DNA from: JAXMAR01 sp046350295
GTDB taxonomy: Bacteria; Planctomycetota; Planctomycetia; Gemmatales; Gemmataceae
Assembly (NCBI GenBank): GCA_046350295.1
Contig: JAXMAR010000016.1
Span: 1-64,000, forward strand
Length of the DNA: 64,000 nucleotides
Reading direction: 5' to 3'
Shown here: positions 19,257 through 28,402 of the stretch, in pieces
Position numbering within the stretch: position 1 is the first letter of the stretch
How the letters are laid out: every line of letters begins with the position of its first letter
The notes under the pieces: model-generated
What the model was told of the DNA's origin: nothing
The model's database searches: none
What the model saw: only the letters and a program-made list of their open reading frames with translations
Position numbers and translations under genes: made by a program

Positions 19257-21371
19257 ATGCGTCCTCCCGCCGTCTTTCATTCCACGTCTCACCCTTACCG
19301 CTTCTTTGGACGTGCCGCCGAGCTTGCCCTGCTCGACGATGCGTTGAGCGGCGGCCCTGTCAGCCTCGTCGCCTTCGTCGGGCCCGGCGGGCAGGGGAAG
19401 ACGGCCATCGTGCAGCACTGGCTCGAACGAGCGCAGCTCGCCCGCCTCGACGGCCTCTTCTTCTGGAGCTTCTATCGCGGCAAGGACAGCGACCTTTGCC
19501 TTCGTGAGTTGTACGCTTACGCCGAGGGACTGGAAGTTTCTCCGCAGGTCTCAGCCAGCTTCTGCGTCGATCGCCTCCTGCCGCGGCTGCGCCGCGAGCG
19601 CTGGGCCCTGGTCCTCGACGGGACCGAGGTGGTCCAGCATGAACTGGGCGGCTGGCGCGGGCGGTTTCTCCACCCGGAGCTGGGCCGGCTGCTGGAAGAG
19701 CTGGCCGCGGCGCCGCTGCCGGGAGTCGTTGTCCTCACCACGCGCTTCGAGCTGCCGACGCTGGAGCGCCGGCGCCATGCCCGGCTCCTTTCCCTCAGCG
19801 CTCTGGACCTGGACAGCGCCTGTCGCCTGCTGGAAACGCTGGGCGTGCAGGGGACCGCGCAAGAACTGAGCGAGGCGGCACGTGCCTGCGGGTTGCACGC
19901 CAAGGCCGTCGAGCTGCTCGGTACGCTGCTACGGCGCTGGCATGGCGGGCGGGCGAAGGAACATCCCATTCTGGAGACGGCGGCGCCTTCTTCACCGAGC
20001 GGCGCGGCAACGGAGGAGTGGCAGGTCGGCCGCGTCGTCAACGCGTTTCAGCAGGCGCTCAGCGCTGAGGAGAAAGACATCCTCGCTCTCGCCACCGCGT
20101 TTCGGGCGCCGCCGACAGAGGCTCAGTTGCTCGCGTATCTTCGAAGCGGTCCCGTCGGTCATCTCTTGCACCAATTGTGGGGCCGGGCGTACCAGCCGTT
20201 TCAGGATCGTCCCCTTAGCTGGCTGCAACAGCAAGTGCAGGGACTGGTCGATTTGCGGCTCCTCGAACGCGTCAGCCTGGCTCTAGCCGGCCCCGACGAC
20301 GCGCGGATGCTGGACGCCCATCCGCTGGTCCGGCGCGGCTTCGAGCAGGCGCTCGGCGCTGAGGGGCAAAAGCATGGCGCCGCGAGTCGGGCCGGTTTTC
20401 TGCGCGGCCGGCCGGACCGCCGTCCACCGCAATCGCTCGAAGCGGCGCGCGAGGAAGTGGAGTTGTTCCACGCCTACTGCGACGCCGGCCTCTGGAACGA
20501 GGCGGACGGCGCCTTTGTCGCCCTCGACAACCCCAAGCACCGCTTCCTTGCCCCGGCCTTCGAACGCGACCTGCTCACGCGATTCTTCCCTGCCGGCGAT
20601 TGGCGGCAAAAACCCCTCTGGCCCGGCTTCGGCCGCTATCGCAGCCTGGCGATCGCGCTGGAGATGCTCGGCCAATTCGAGGAGGCGCTCGACGCCTATC
20701 CGCCGCAGGATGCTCCCCTCCGCGGCGACGCGCTCCTCGCCCTTGGCCGAGTAGAGCCTGTGCTGGCGCAGATTCAGGCGCCGGCCCCGTGGCAAACACT
20801 CTGGCAAGCCTATCGGGTCCACGCGCTCGCTCTTGCCGCCCGGGATACCGAGGCGGTGCGCCAGGCAGGGACGTTGATTCCCACCGACATCTATGAATGG
20901 ATCCACGTTTTCGAAGGCTTGCTTCGCCTCGGACGTCTGGATTTGCTCGACGCCGCGGCCCTGCAGTTCGGCCCGCACGGCGAGCACGCCTGGGCCGGCC
21001 TGGCCCGGCGGCGCTTGCTTGCGGACTATCGCCGCTTGGGACTTTCCGAACCTTCGACCGCCATCGACGCGCCGAAGCCCGAGCTCGAGCGTGAGTTCCG
21101 CGACCTCATGGAGGCCTACGACCGCGGCGGCTTGCCCTGGGAACGCGGCCTCGTCCGGCTCAGCCTGGCGCGCGTGCTCCAAAGAAAGGACGCCCGCGCA
21201 GAGGCCGCCGCCGTTGCGCGTGTCGCTTTGGAATTGGCGCAACGTCACGGCATGGCGATGGTCGCCATCGACGCCACGGAGACGCTCGCCGAGTTGGGAG
21301 AAATGGGCGAGTCGGAGGGCGCTCGACAACTTCGCGAGCGCTTCGGGCTTCGGGCGCGGACGCGTCCCTGA
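19257..21371 (+). CDS. STAND-class P-loop NTPase with C-terminal helical repeats
   Basis: A 704-residue protein. A short N-terminus leads straight to FFGRAAELALLDDAL (the entry motif of STAND/AAA NTPases), a Walker A GPGGQGKT at residues 42-49, a Walker B WALVLDGTE at 116-124, a sensor-like VVVLTTRFELP at 157-167, and a winged-helix/ARC end with LVDLRLLE (330-337) and DAHPLVRRGF (353-362). Residues about 400-690 are Ala/Leu-rich helical repeats (TPR-like), the expected ligand-sensing part. STAND proteins oligomerise on sensing a signal and drive an attached effector. Here no N-terminal effector domain is visible, so it may act through a partner or as a regulator. The frame is intact in a region next to damaged genes. 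Confidence 0.75.
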   Translation: MRPPAVFHSTSHPYRFFGRAAELALLDDALSGGPVSLVAFVGPGGQGKTAIVQHWLERAQLARLDGLFFWSFYRGKDSDLCLRELYAYAEGLEVSPQVSASFCVDRLLPRLRRERWALVLDGTEVVQHELGGWRGRFLHPELGRLLEELAAAPLPGVVVLTTRFELPTLERRRHARLLSLSALDLDSACRLLETLGVQGTAQELSEAARACGLHAKAVELLGTLLRRWHGGRAKEHPILETAAPSSPSGAATEEWQVGRVVNAFQQALSAEEKDILALATAFRAPPTEAQLLAYLRSGPVGHLLHQLWGRAYQPFQDRPLSWLQQQVQGLVDLRLLERVSLALAGPDDARMLDAHPLVRRGFEQALGAEGQKHGAASRAGFLRGRPDRRPPQSLEAAREEVELFHAYCDAGLWNEADGAFVALDNPKHRFLAPAFERDLLTRFFPAGDWRQKPLWPGFGRYRSLAIALEMLGQFEEALDAYPPQDAPLRGDALLALGRVEPVLAQIQAPAPWQTLWQAYRVHALALAARDTEAVRQAGTLIPTDIYEWIHVFEGLLRLGRLDLLDAAALQFGPHGEHAWAGLARRRLLADYRRLGLSEPSTAIDAPKPELEREFRDLMEAYDRGGLPWERGLVRLSLARVLQRKDARAEAAAVARVALELAQRHGMAMVAIDATETLAELGEMGESEGARQLRERFGLRARTRP

Positions 21372-21507
21372 CAAGCGGTCGAAGGTCGGAGCGTGGAGTC
21401 CATATGGGCGTGCGTGAATCGGCAACGAGGCGTGGCGGAAACCGCCAGAGTTCCGGGCGCCGTCGGAAGTCTGGCGACTTCCGCTGCAGCGACGCCCCAG
21501 CGCTCAT

Positions 21508-24500
21508 TCACCGCGCCAGATCGACGTCCTGCCCCCACTGGAACTGCAAAAAGTCCGCGAAGTTCGTGCTCGAGCGGTCGATGAACCACATCCCGCTCCG
21601 CGGCCGGTACACCGTCAACTCCGCCTTGCCGTCTCCGTCCCAGTCGCCGTTCAGGGGAATGTCGCCGTCCTGCCCAAACTGCTTCGTGAACGTTGTCGTG
21701 TAGTTGGTGGTGGATTGAGCAACGATCCACTGGCCGGCGCTCGGCCGCCACACGGCGAGATCGGCCTTGGCGTCGCCGTCGAAGCGGCCAACGACCGGAA
21801 TGTCGCCCGCCGTCCCAAGGTTCACCGTCTGGTTGGTCGTGAAGTTGGCGCCCGACTTGTCGATGAACCATTGCCCCGTGCCGGGCCGGAAGGCGATGAG
21901 GTCCGACTTGCCGTCGCCGTCGACATCGGCGAGCCTTGGAATGTCCCCCGCGGCGCCCCAGGTGATTGTCTGGACGGAGGCGTAGTTGTTCGACGATTTC
22001 TCGATAAGCCACTGGGCGGCGCTCGCCCGCCACAGGACGAGGTCCGGCTTGCCGTCGCCGTCAAAATTGCCGATCAACGGGACATCGCCGCTCTGCCCGA
22101 ACTGCACGCTGAACGACGAGGCGAAGCTGTAGTTGGAAGCGGACTTGGCGGCGAGCCACTGTCCGGTTCCCGGGCGGTAGATGGTCAGGTCCGCTTTGCC
22201 GTCGCTGTCGAAATCAGCGATCAGCGGAATGTCGCCGTTCTGACCCCAGTAGAGGCCGACGTTGGACCTGAAGCCCGTGCTCGACTGGTTGATGAGCCAG
22301 CCGCCGGTCACGGGCCGGAAGACGGCGATGTCGTTCTTGCCGTCGCCATCGAAATCGGCGGCGAGCGGCACGTCGGCTGGAGTCCCGAGGGCCTGCGTGA
22401 GCGCCGAGCCGGCGCTGTAGCTGGTGCTCGACGTGAGGACGTAGAAGTTCCCTGTCCCTGGGCGAAAGACGCCGAGGTCCGCTTTGCCGTCGGCATCGTA
22501 GTCGTTCAGCAGCGGCGTGTCTCCCTGCTGGCCGAAGGCGACCGTCAGGTTGCCGCCGGAGGATTGACGCACGAGGAACTGTCCGCTCCCCGGCCGCCAG
22601 ACCGTGAGGTCGGTTGTGCCGTCGCCGTCGACGTCTCCGGTCAACGGCACGTCCCCCGCTTGTCCCCACTGATAGGTGACGTTCGCCGTGTAGTTTGCGC
22701 TGGACTTGTCGATGATCCAGTTCCCCGAGCCGGGGCGCCACACGACGATGTCCGGCTTGCCGTCGCCGTCGAAGTCGCCCAGGAGGGGCACGTCGCCGGC
22801 CTGGCCGAACTGGAACGTCCGGGTGGAGTAGTTGGCGCTCGATTGCCCGATGATCCACTGCCCCGTGCCGGGGCGGAAGACGACGAGGTCGGCCTTGCCG
22901 TCGTTGTCGAAATCGGCGGCGAGCGGAATGTCGTTGAATTGGCCGAAGAAGCGGACCATGATCGAGCTGAAGTTGCTCGAAGAGGTGGCGATGGTCCATT
23001 TGCCGTTGTCCGGCTCGAACACGGCGAGGTCGGCCTTGCCGTCGCCGTCGAAGTCGGCGCGAACCGGCACGTCGCCGTCGCCGCCGAGGGGAATGGAGAG
23101 TTTTGACGAGTTGCTCGTCGAGGACTTGAGCACGTACCAGGCAGCGGGGACCGGCCGCCAGATGGCGAAGTCGTCCTTGCCGTCGCCGTCGCCGTCGGCC
23201 TTGGCCTTGGGGACCAGTGTGAACAGGTCGGCGGAGGAAGTCGCCGATATCCCGTAACCGAAGATCGGCGCCTTGACGTTGTCGCTCGGATTGTTCGGGT
23301 CCGTCGCATTCACCCCCGACTGCACGCGAACGTGCACCTGCCCCGAGCCGTTCGGCACGATGGCCGTGATATGCGCATCGTCGACGACGTTGACGGAGGT
23401 GGCGGCGCTATTGCCGAACAGCACCGAGAGATGTCCCGCGGCGCCGGAGAAGTTCTGGCCGGTGATGGTGATCGTGCTCCCGGCGGAACCGCTCGATGCG
23501 CTCAGTCCCGTGACGGTGGGCGTCAGGTCGATCACGTCGAAATTGGCGGCGGTGAGCGCGTGCAATCCCAGCACGTCATTCATGTCCCAGGTCAGGCTGA
23601 TCTGATTGTTGGCGTTCTGGGCGGCCGACGTCCCGGTGACATACATGGCGCTGCCGATGTCGGCGAGGACCAGGCCGTATTGCTGCATGGCGTGCGCGAT
23701 GATCTGCGCCTCGGGCCCCATCGAGTTGATCAGCGCGTTGACGGCGGACGTATTCTTGAGGCGCAGCCGCGCTCCGAACGGCAGTTTCGTCGAACTCGAG
23801 GAGGCGCTGACGACGTGCGAGGCGGGGTAAATGTACTGCGGATTCACGTCCCCGGAAGGCAAGGTGAAGCGCAGCGCGTGATTGATCGCTCCCTGGCCCC
23901 CCTGATTGCTCGGCAATCCCTCGTCCGGCCGGGCCAGGCCGGCCAGGATCGACAGGCCTGCCGCGTCGGCCGAAGTGTCCCCCAGCGTGCGGAAGCTGTT
24001 CGTGTTCATGTTCCACACCGACTCCTGAGCGGCGTGCCAGGCGCCGTCGGTATGGTTGGCCTCGAAGCCGTTGGTGTCCGGGAACAGCTTGGGATCGGAG
24101 GGGCGGGTCACGCCGAAAAGCTCATAGGCGATGTTGTTGTCCGCGTCCCAGACGATGAGGTGCGAGTCGCCGCGCTGTCCGGTGTTGTAGCCGCCGCCGT
24201 TCGGATTCGGCCCGTTCTGGTAGTCCCCTTCAATCACGGCGCCCGCCGGGATGGGAATGTTGACGAGGTCGCTTTCGCCGGGATAGTTATCAATGACGAC
24301 GTGTACCTTTGCCACGCTATTGCCGTTCACGACGTTGTACGGGATGCCGTAGATCGGGCTGGCGCCGTTGCTTGCGCTATCCGTGCCCCAATCCGGATGG
24401 ATGCCGATCGAGGCGCCGATGTGGGTGATGACGGCGGCGGAGTTGGACGCGACCGGCGCGTTGCTGATGTTCTGGTTCCACGGATAGTCGGCGGGGAAGA

Positions 24501-24669
24501 GCTGCTGACCGAGGAGTGTGGGGACCGTCCGATCCTCCAACTCCTCCAGCGCAAGAGCCGGGCGCCCACGGCAGGGCCGTGGTTTGCGCCGCGGCCGGTG
24601 CGCCGTGCCGCGCAACCAGCGCGTGATCGCGTTCTTCCAATCCAGCAGACGCGCCAGATCCAACATCAT
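21508..24669 (-). CDS. secreted/surface protein with IPT/TIG domain and 12 FG-GAP/VCBS-like calcium repeats
   Basis: A 1053-residue protein. Residues 41-50 read LEELEDRTVP, the N-terminal motif shared by many planctomycete exported proteins. A unique domain (50-380) follows, including the segments SHLIVWDADNNIAYELFGVT and AWHAAQESVWNMN. Residues about 381-453 form an IPT/TIG immunoglobulin-like domain (TVTGLSASSGSAGSTITITG). From about 490 to the end there are twelve repeats of roughly 50 residues, each with a calcium-loop motif like DFDGDGKADLAVF followed by a GQW segment. The start at 24669 has GAGGGG just upstream and was preferred to 24702. It is likely extracellular, perhaps carbohydrate-linked; the exact role is unknown. 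Confidence 0.88.
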   Translation of the reverse strand: MMLDLARLLDWKNAITRWLRGTAHRPRRKPRPCRGRPALALEELEDRTVPTLLGQQLFPADYPWNQNISNAPVASNSAAVITHIGASIGIHPDWGTDSASNGASPIYGIPYNVVNGNSVAKVHVVIDNYPGESDLVNIPIPAGAVIEGDYQNGPNPNGGGYNTGQRGDSHLIVWDADNNIAYELFGVTRPSDPKLFPDTNGFEANHTDGAWHAAQESVWNMNTNSFRTLGDTSADAAGLSILAGLARPDEGLPSNQGGQGAINHALRFTLPSGDVNPQYIYPASHVVSASSSSTKLPFGARLRLKNTSAVNALINSMGPEAQIIAHAMQQYGLVLADIGSAMYVTGTSAAQNANNQISLTWDMNDVLGLHALTAANFDVIDLTPTVTGLSASSGSAGSTITITGQNFSGAAGHLSVLFGNSAATSVNVVDDAHITAIVPNGSGQVHVRVQSGVNATDPNNPSDNVKAPIFGYGISATSSADLFTLVPKAKADGDGDGKDDFAIWRPVPAAWYVLKSSTSNSSKLSIPLGGDGDVPVRADFDGDGKADLAVFEPDNGKWTIATSSSNFSSIMVRFFGQFNDIPLAADFDNDGKADLVVFRPGTGQWIIGQSSANYSTRTFQFGQAGDVPLLGDFDGDGKPDIVVWRPGSGNWIIDKSSANYTANVTYQWGQAGDVPLTGDVDGDGTTDLTVWRPGSGQFLVRQSSGGNLTVAFGQQGDTPLLNDYDADGKADLGVFRPGTGNFYVLTSSTSYSAGSALTQALGTPADVPLAADFDGDGKNDIAVFRPVTGGWLINQSSTGFRSNVGLYWGQNGDIPLIADFDSDGKADLTIYRPGTGQWLAAKSASNYSFASSFSVQFGQSGDVPLIGNFDGDGKPDLVLWRASAAQWLIEKSSNNYASVQTITWGAAGDIPRLADVDGDGKSDLIAFRPGTGQWFIDKSGANFTTNQTVNLGTAGDIPVVGRFDGDAKADLAVWRPSAGQWIVAQSTTNYTTTFTKQFGQDGDIPLNGDWDGDGKAELTVYRPRSGMWFIDRSSTNFADFLQFQWGQDVDLAR

Positions 24670-24943
24670 CGGCCCCTCGTAATGAAACTGCCGGCGGACC
24701 ACCGCCGGAGGGGCGTCGATGGGCTAGTACAGGGAAACGGGATGAGCGACGGGATTGAGCAATTGTAGGCCACGATCCGAGGAGGCGCCAGTTTCCTGCG
24801 CCACCGAATCCCTCACGGCCGGCGTCTTCATAAAAAAACCTCGTTCGTCTGTCGATCCTGTCGCTCTCCGTTCGACCGGACGGTAAAGGATGGGCTCCGC
24901 GCCCCGCCGGTGGCGGCCGCTCAATTCCCGGAGGAGTCCCGAC

Positions 24944-25378
24944 ATGCGCTTCATGATGATCGTCAAGGCGAACAAGGAGTCGGAAGGCGGTTGCAGACCG
25001 GACGAACAGATGCTGGCTGCGATGGCGAAATACAACGAGGAAATGATGAAGGCGGGCGTCTTGCTCGACCTCTCCGGCCTGCACCCCAGCGCGAAGGGCT
25101 TCCGCGTCCGCTTCTCCGCCGGAGACGGGCGAACCGTCATCGACGGGCCTTTCCCCGAGACCAAAGAGCTAATCGGCGGCTTCTGGCTGATCCAGGTGAA
25201 ATCCCGGGAAGAGGCGGTCGCGTGGGCCAAGCGCATCCCCTTCCAGCCCGACGCCAGCGGCGTCGAGCCGGAGGTCGAGGTGCGCCAGCTGTTCGAGCTG
25301 GAGGACTTCGCTCCGAGCGCGGCCATCGAGCGCGCCCGCGAGCTGGGCCGGCAGATGGAGCTGAAGAAACACACGTAA
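24944..25378 (+). CDS. YciI-like (YCII/DGPF domain) protein
   Basis: A 144-residue protein starting MRFMMIVKANKESE with DGRTVIDGPFPETKELIGGF, which contains the DGPF motif naming the family, and a FWLIQVKSREEAVAWAKR segment. The family has a ferredoxin-like alpha/beta fold; in actinobacteria and planctomycetes it is often beside ECF sigma factors and glyoxalase-like proteins, and no enzymatic role is established. The start at 24944 is preceded by GGAGGAG at 24930-24936. A 16-bp gap to the VOC gene suggests an operon. Confidence 0.88.
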   Translation: MRFMMIVKANKESEGGCRPDEQMLAAMAKYNEEMMKAGVLLDLSGLHPSAKGFRVRFSAGDGRTVIDGPFPETKELIGGFWLIQVKSREEAVAWAKRIPFQPDASGVEPEVEVRQLFELEDFAPSAAIERARELGRQMELKKHT

Positions 25379-25394
25379 CCCGAGAGGACAAATC

Positions 25395-25808
25395 ATGAAA
25401 CTGCAACCCTACCTGTTCTTCGATGGCCGCTGCGAAGAGGCGGCCGAGTTCTATCGCAAGGCGGTCGGCGCGGAGGTCGAGATGCTGATGCGCCATAGGG
25501 ACGCCCCGGACAAGCCGCCGCCCGGCACGATTCCGGCCGGCGCCGAGAACAAGGTGATGCACATGCAACTCCGCATCGGCGAATCGACGGTCCTCGCCTC
25601 CGACGGTCGCTGCCACGGGACAACCGTGTTTCAGGGCTTCGCCCTGTCGCTCACGGTGAAGAGCGAGGCCGAAGCGGACCGCGTCTTCTCCGCCCTCTCC
25701 GAAGGCGGTCAGGTGCAGATGCCGCTGACGAAGACCTTCTTCTCGCCCCGCTTCGGCATGGCGGCCGACAAGTTCGGCGTCTCGTGGATGGTGTACGTTG
25801 CGCCCTGA
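25395..25808 (+). CDS. VOC-family (PhnB-like) protein
   Basis: A 137-residue protein with the start LQPYLFFDGRCEEAAEFY, a mid segment KVMHMQLRIGESTVLASDG and the end FFSPRFGMAADKFGVSWMV, all typical of the PhnB/3-demethylubiquinone-like branch of the vicinal oxygen chelate superfamily. These small beta-alpha-beta-beta-beta proteins usually bind metal and dimerise; specific chemistry cannot be stated. It follows the DGPF-domain gene closely with an AGAGGA site, a pairing common in related bacteria. Confidence 0.88.
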   Translation: MKLQPYLFFDGRCEEAAEFYRKAVGAEVEMLMRHRDAPDKPPPGTIPAGAENKVMHMQLRIGESTVLASDGRCHGTTVFQGFALSLTVKSEAEADRVFSALSEGGQVQMPLTKTFFSPRFGMAADKFGVSWMVYVAP

Positions 25809-25833
25809 ATCCGGACCGACATGCGCTTATTTG

Positions 25834-25878
25834 GGGCTCATCCGGGAAACGCGCGTTTCCCGGATGAGCCCAATTTTT
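25834..25878 (+). terminator. strong hairpin terminator after the VOC gene
   Basis: Perfect 19-bp arms (25834-25852 and 25853-25871, containing CTCATCCGGGAAAC and its complement, centred on GCGC) are followed by AATTTTT at 25872-25878. It begins 25 bp after the VOC stop. The stem is unusually long, and it may be a repeat element used as a terminator. Confidence 0.8.
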
Positions 25879-25949
25879 CTCGCGGCGGGCCGAGGCAAGG
25901 CGGCGGATTCAATCGAACAGGCGCGGCGCCAAGGACGCGTCAAGGCGGC

Positions 25950-26010
25950 GTTGCAACGCAAAAGGGGACTGTCCGTCTCGAAAAGGGACCGTCCCCTTTT
26001 GCGTTGCAAC
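25950..26010. repeat. 20-bp perfect inverted repeat
   Basis: Arms 25950-25969 and 25991-26010 are exact reverse complements (GTTGCAACGCAAAAGGGGAC and its complement) separated by 21 nt that contain further partial symmetry. It lies in the 438-bp gap between the VOC and small secreted protein genes. It looks like a planctomycete hairpin repeat rather than a gene. Confidence 0.75.
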
Positions 26011-26246
26011 GCCCGTCAAGGGCGGCGGCGGGCGGCGCCGCGTCGGTCTAAGGTCGGCGAAATCTCGGACAGCGACAATCTTCTCGATCTGGACGCGCGC
26101 TGACCAGTTTGCGGAGCAGGACCCGAAGCGCGCCGAACTCGTCACAACTCCCCAATGCCGCCAATAGGTGAAGGTAAGGCAAGACGAGGGTGACAAAGGG
26201 TCACCGCTTCGCGCCCTACGTCACCACTTTCAAGGAACCACACGCC
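26011..26246. other. remaining intergenic DNA before the small secreted protein gene
   Basis: No gene was seen. A short GC-rich Arg-coding stretch near 26020-26050 is low complexity. The ribosome-binding candidate AAGGAA at 26232-26237 precedes the next start. Confidence 0.4.
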
Positions 26247-26759
26247 ATGCGTAAGATCTTCGCCATCGCTCTGCTCTGCGGTCTTGGCTTCATCCCGGCC
26301 ACCTCCGAAGCCAGAAATCACGGCTCCTCCCGTCCTTCCTTCTTCCATATGCACCATGAAAACCGCAGCTTCCGCTTCGATAGCTGCCAGGTACACGGCC
26401 GCGACTGCTACCGCTTCTGGTTCGAGGCCCGCCGCTGCTATCTCTACTGGTACCCCGGCGCCACCTCCTACGCGATCCTGACCCCGACCGGCCTGGTTCC
26501 GCTGACGGCCGCCGTACTCCCCGGCGCCACCGTTCTGCCGACGGCCGCCCTGCTGCCGACCGGCGCCGTTCTGCCGACGGTCCTGCCAACGGCCACGGCC
26601 TTTCGCAGCATCGCTGTTCTGCCCGGCTTTGGCTCGTTCGTCCGCATGACCGCCCCGACCTTCCCGCTCGCCGGCCCGATCACCGGTCTTCCGCCGCTCC
26701 CGACCGGCATCCCCGTCGGCGGTGTCCTTCCCATGAGCGTCATCCCGCTGGTTCGGTAG
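26247..26759 (+). CDS. small secreted protein, Pro/Thr/Leu-rich
   Basis: A 170-residue protein with a clear signal peptide (MRKIFAIALLCGLGFIPATS, likely cut after SEA at residue 22). The mature part has a Cys/Tyr/Trp-rich segment (CYRFWFEARRCYLYWYPGA) and a tail of repeated VLPTAALLPTGAVLPT-type units. Function unknown. It is probably periplasmic or surface exposed. The start at 26247 was chosen for the signal peptide; a terminator follows 27 bp after the stop. Confidence 0.7.
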   Translation: MRKIFAIALLCGLGFIPATSEARNHGSSRPSFFHMHHENRSFRFDSCQVHGRDCYRFWFEARRCYLYWYPGATSYAILTPTGLVPLTAAVLPGATVLPTAALLPTGAVLPTVLPTATAFRSIAVLPGFGSFVRMTAPTFPLAGPITGLPPLPTGIPVGGVLPMSVIPLVR

Positions 26760-26786
26760 TATCCGCGCGAAAACCAACAATGGAAC

Positions 26787-26814
26787 AAGCCTGGCGACCA
26801 CGCCAGGCTTTTTT
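26787..26814 (+). terminator. rho-independent terminator
   Basis: A perfect 10-bp stem (AAGCCTGGCG at 26787-26796, CGCCAGGCTT at 26801-26810) with an ACCA loop and a T run at 26809-26814, just after the small secreted protein gene. Confidence 0.9.
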
Positions 26815-26863
26815 CTGCGCCTGGGCCTCCGCTCGATGCGGCTTGACGCCGCCATGCCGCAAC

Positions 26864-26893
26864 TTGACGCCGTTTCGCTATTTCCGCTATAAA
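26864..26893 (+). promoter_or_regulatory. sigma-70-like promoter before rimO
   Basis: TTGACG at 26864-26869 and TATAAA at 26888-26893 with an 18-nt spacer, about 42 bp upstream of the rimO start. It fits a housekeeping promoter for the rimO-pgsA pair. Confidence 0.5.
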
Positions 26894-26934
26894 GAGGAGT
26901 CTGTTCCTCTTCGCTCCGCCACCCGCAAGGACCC

Positions 26935-28389
26935 ATGATGGCCACTCCCGACAAGGGAACGTTCGCTTTCGTCAGTCTCGGCTGCCCCAAGAACCTGGTC
27001 GATTCCGAACGCATGTTGGGCAAGCTGGCCCAGGAGGGCTACAGCCTCGTCCCCAGCGCCGAGGACGCCGACGTCGTCGTCGTCAACACCTGCGGCTTCA
27101 TCGAGCCGGCGCGGCAAGAATCGCTTTCCGTCATCCGCGATATGCTTGCGCTCAAGGAGCAGGGGAAGGTTCGCTCGGTCGTCGTCGCCGGCTGCCTCGC
27201 CGAACGAAAGAAGGACAGTTTGCTCGAAGACGTGCCGGGCGTCGACGCCCTCGTCGGCGTCTTCGGCCGCGATGACGTGGCGCAGGTCGTCGACCGGACC
27301 CTGCAAACCGAGCCGGCCCTCAGCACGCTTTCCCTCGACCGCCTCAAGAAGCCCGGCCGCGCCCGGAGCCGACAGCTCGTCGTCCAGGAGCAGGAAACCC
27401 TCTTTCGTCCCGCTCCCGCCCGCGCTCAGGAGGACACGGCCCGCCTGCGGATCACGCCGCGGCACTACGCCTACCTCAAGATCTCCGAAGGCTGCGATCG
27501 CACCTGCACCTTCTGCGCCATCCCGGGCATGCGCGGCAAGCACGTGACCAAGCCGATGGAGGAAGTCGTCCGCGAAGCCAAAGAACTCGCGGCGGACGGC
27601 GTGCGCGAGCTGATCCTCGTCGCGCAAGACACCACTTATTACGGCCTCGACCTCTACGGCGAGGTCCGCCTGGCGCCGTTGTTGCGCGAGCTGCAGGAAG
27701 TCGAAGGGATCGAATGGATCCGCCTGCTCTACACCTATCCGATCTTCTTCACCGATGAGCTGATCGAGACGCTGGCCGCGACCCCGAAGATCCTCCCGTA
27801 TCTCGATCTGCCGCTCCAGCACATCAGCGACCGCGTTTTAAGGCGGATGCAGCGCAAAGTGCGGCGCCAGGACATCGAAGAGTTGCTCGCCAAGCTGCGC
27901 GGCCGGATTCCGGGACTGACGTTGCGGACAACGTTCATTGTCGGCTTCCCTGGCGAGACGGAGGAGGAGTTCGCCGAGTTGACCGAGTTCGTCACCGCGA
28001 CGCGCTTCGAACGGGCCGGCGTCTTCCCTTACTCGTTCGAGCCGGGAACACCGGCGACGCGCCTGACCGATCACCTGGACGAAGATGTGAAGCAGAGCCG
28101 GCGCGATGGCCTGATGCTGGCGCAGCAGGCCATCGCCCTCCAGTGGAGCGCGGCGCAAGTTGGACAGAAGCGCGAAGTCATCATCGACGCGGCCGATCCG
28201 GAGGCGCCCGGGCACTTCCTGGCCCGCAGCCACGCCGACGCGCCGGACATCGATTGTGTCGTCCGCGTGAAAGGGAAGAACCTGAAAACGGGCGACATTG
28301 TCGACGTTAAGATTGCCGCCGCGGACGGCTATGATCTGATCGGACGCGGCGGTCGGCTGCTCCGCGTACGAGCATCCGCGCCGGGCTGA
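26935..28389 (+). CDS. rimO: ribosomal protein S12 methylthiotransferase RimO
   Basis: A 484-residue radical-SAM enzyme that methylthiolates the conserved aspartate of ribosomal protein S12. The N-terminal methylthiotransferase domain has its three cluster cysteines at C17 (SLGCPKN), C53 (NTCGF) and C87 (AGCLAE). The radical SAM motif CxxxCxxC is at C187, C191, C194 (CDRTCTFC), and a TRAM-like domain forms the C-terminus (GHFLARSHADAPDIDCVV). The pattern distinguishes RimO from MiaB. It is intact, of usual length, and followed after 13 bp by pgsA. Confidence 0.95.
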   Translation: MMATPDKGTFAFVSLGCPKNLVDSERMLGKLAQEGYSLVPSAEDADVVVVNTCGFIEPARQESLSVIRDMLALKEQGKVRSVVVAGCLAERKKDSLLEDVPGVDALVGVFGRDDVAQVVDRTLQTEPALSTLSLDRLKKPGRARSRQLVVQEQETLFRPAPARAQEDTARLRITPRHYAYLKISEGCDRTCTFCAIPGMRGKHVTKPMEEVVREAKELAADGVRELILVAQDTTYYGLDLYGEVRLAPLLRELQEVEGIEWIRLLYTYPIFFTDELIETLAATPKILPYLDLPLQHISDRVLRRMQRKVRRQDIEELLAKLRGRIPGLTLRTTFIVGFPGETEEEFAELTEFVTATRFERAGVFPYSFEPGTPATRLTDHLDEDVKQSRRDGLMLAQQAIALQWSAAQVGQKREVIIDAADPEAPGHFLARSHADAPDIDCVVRVKGKNLKTGDIVDVKIAAADGYDLIGRGGRLLRVRASAPG

Positions 28390-28402
28390 AGGACCGCAAA
28401 CG

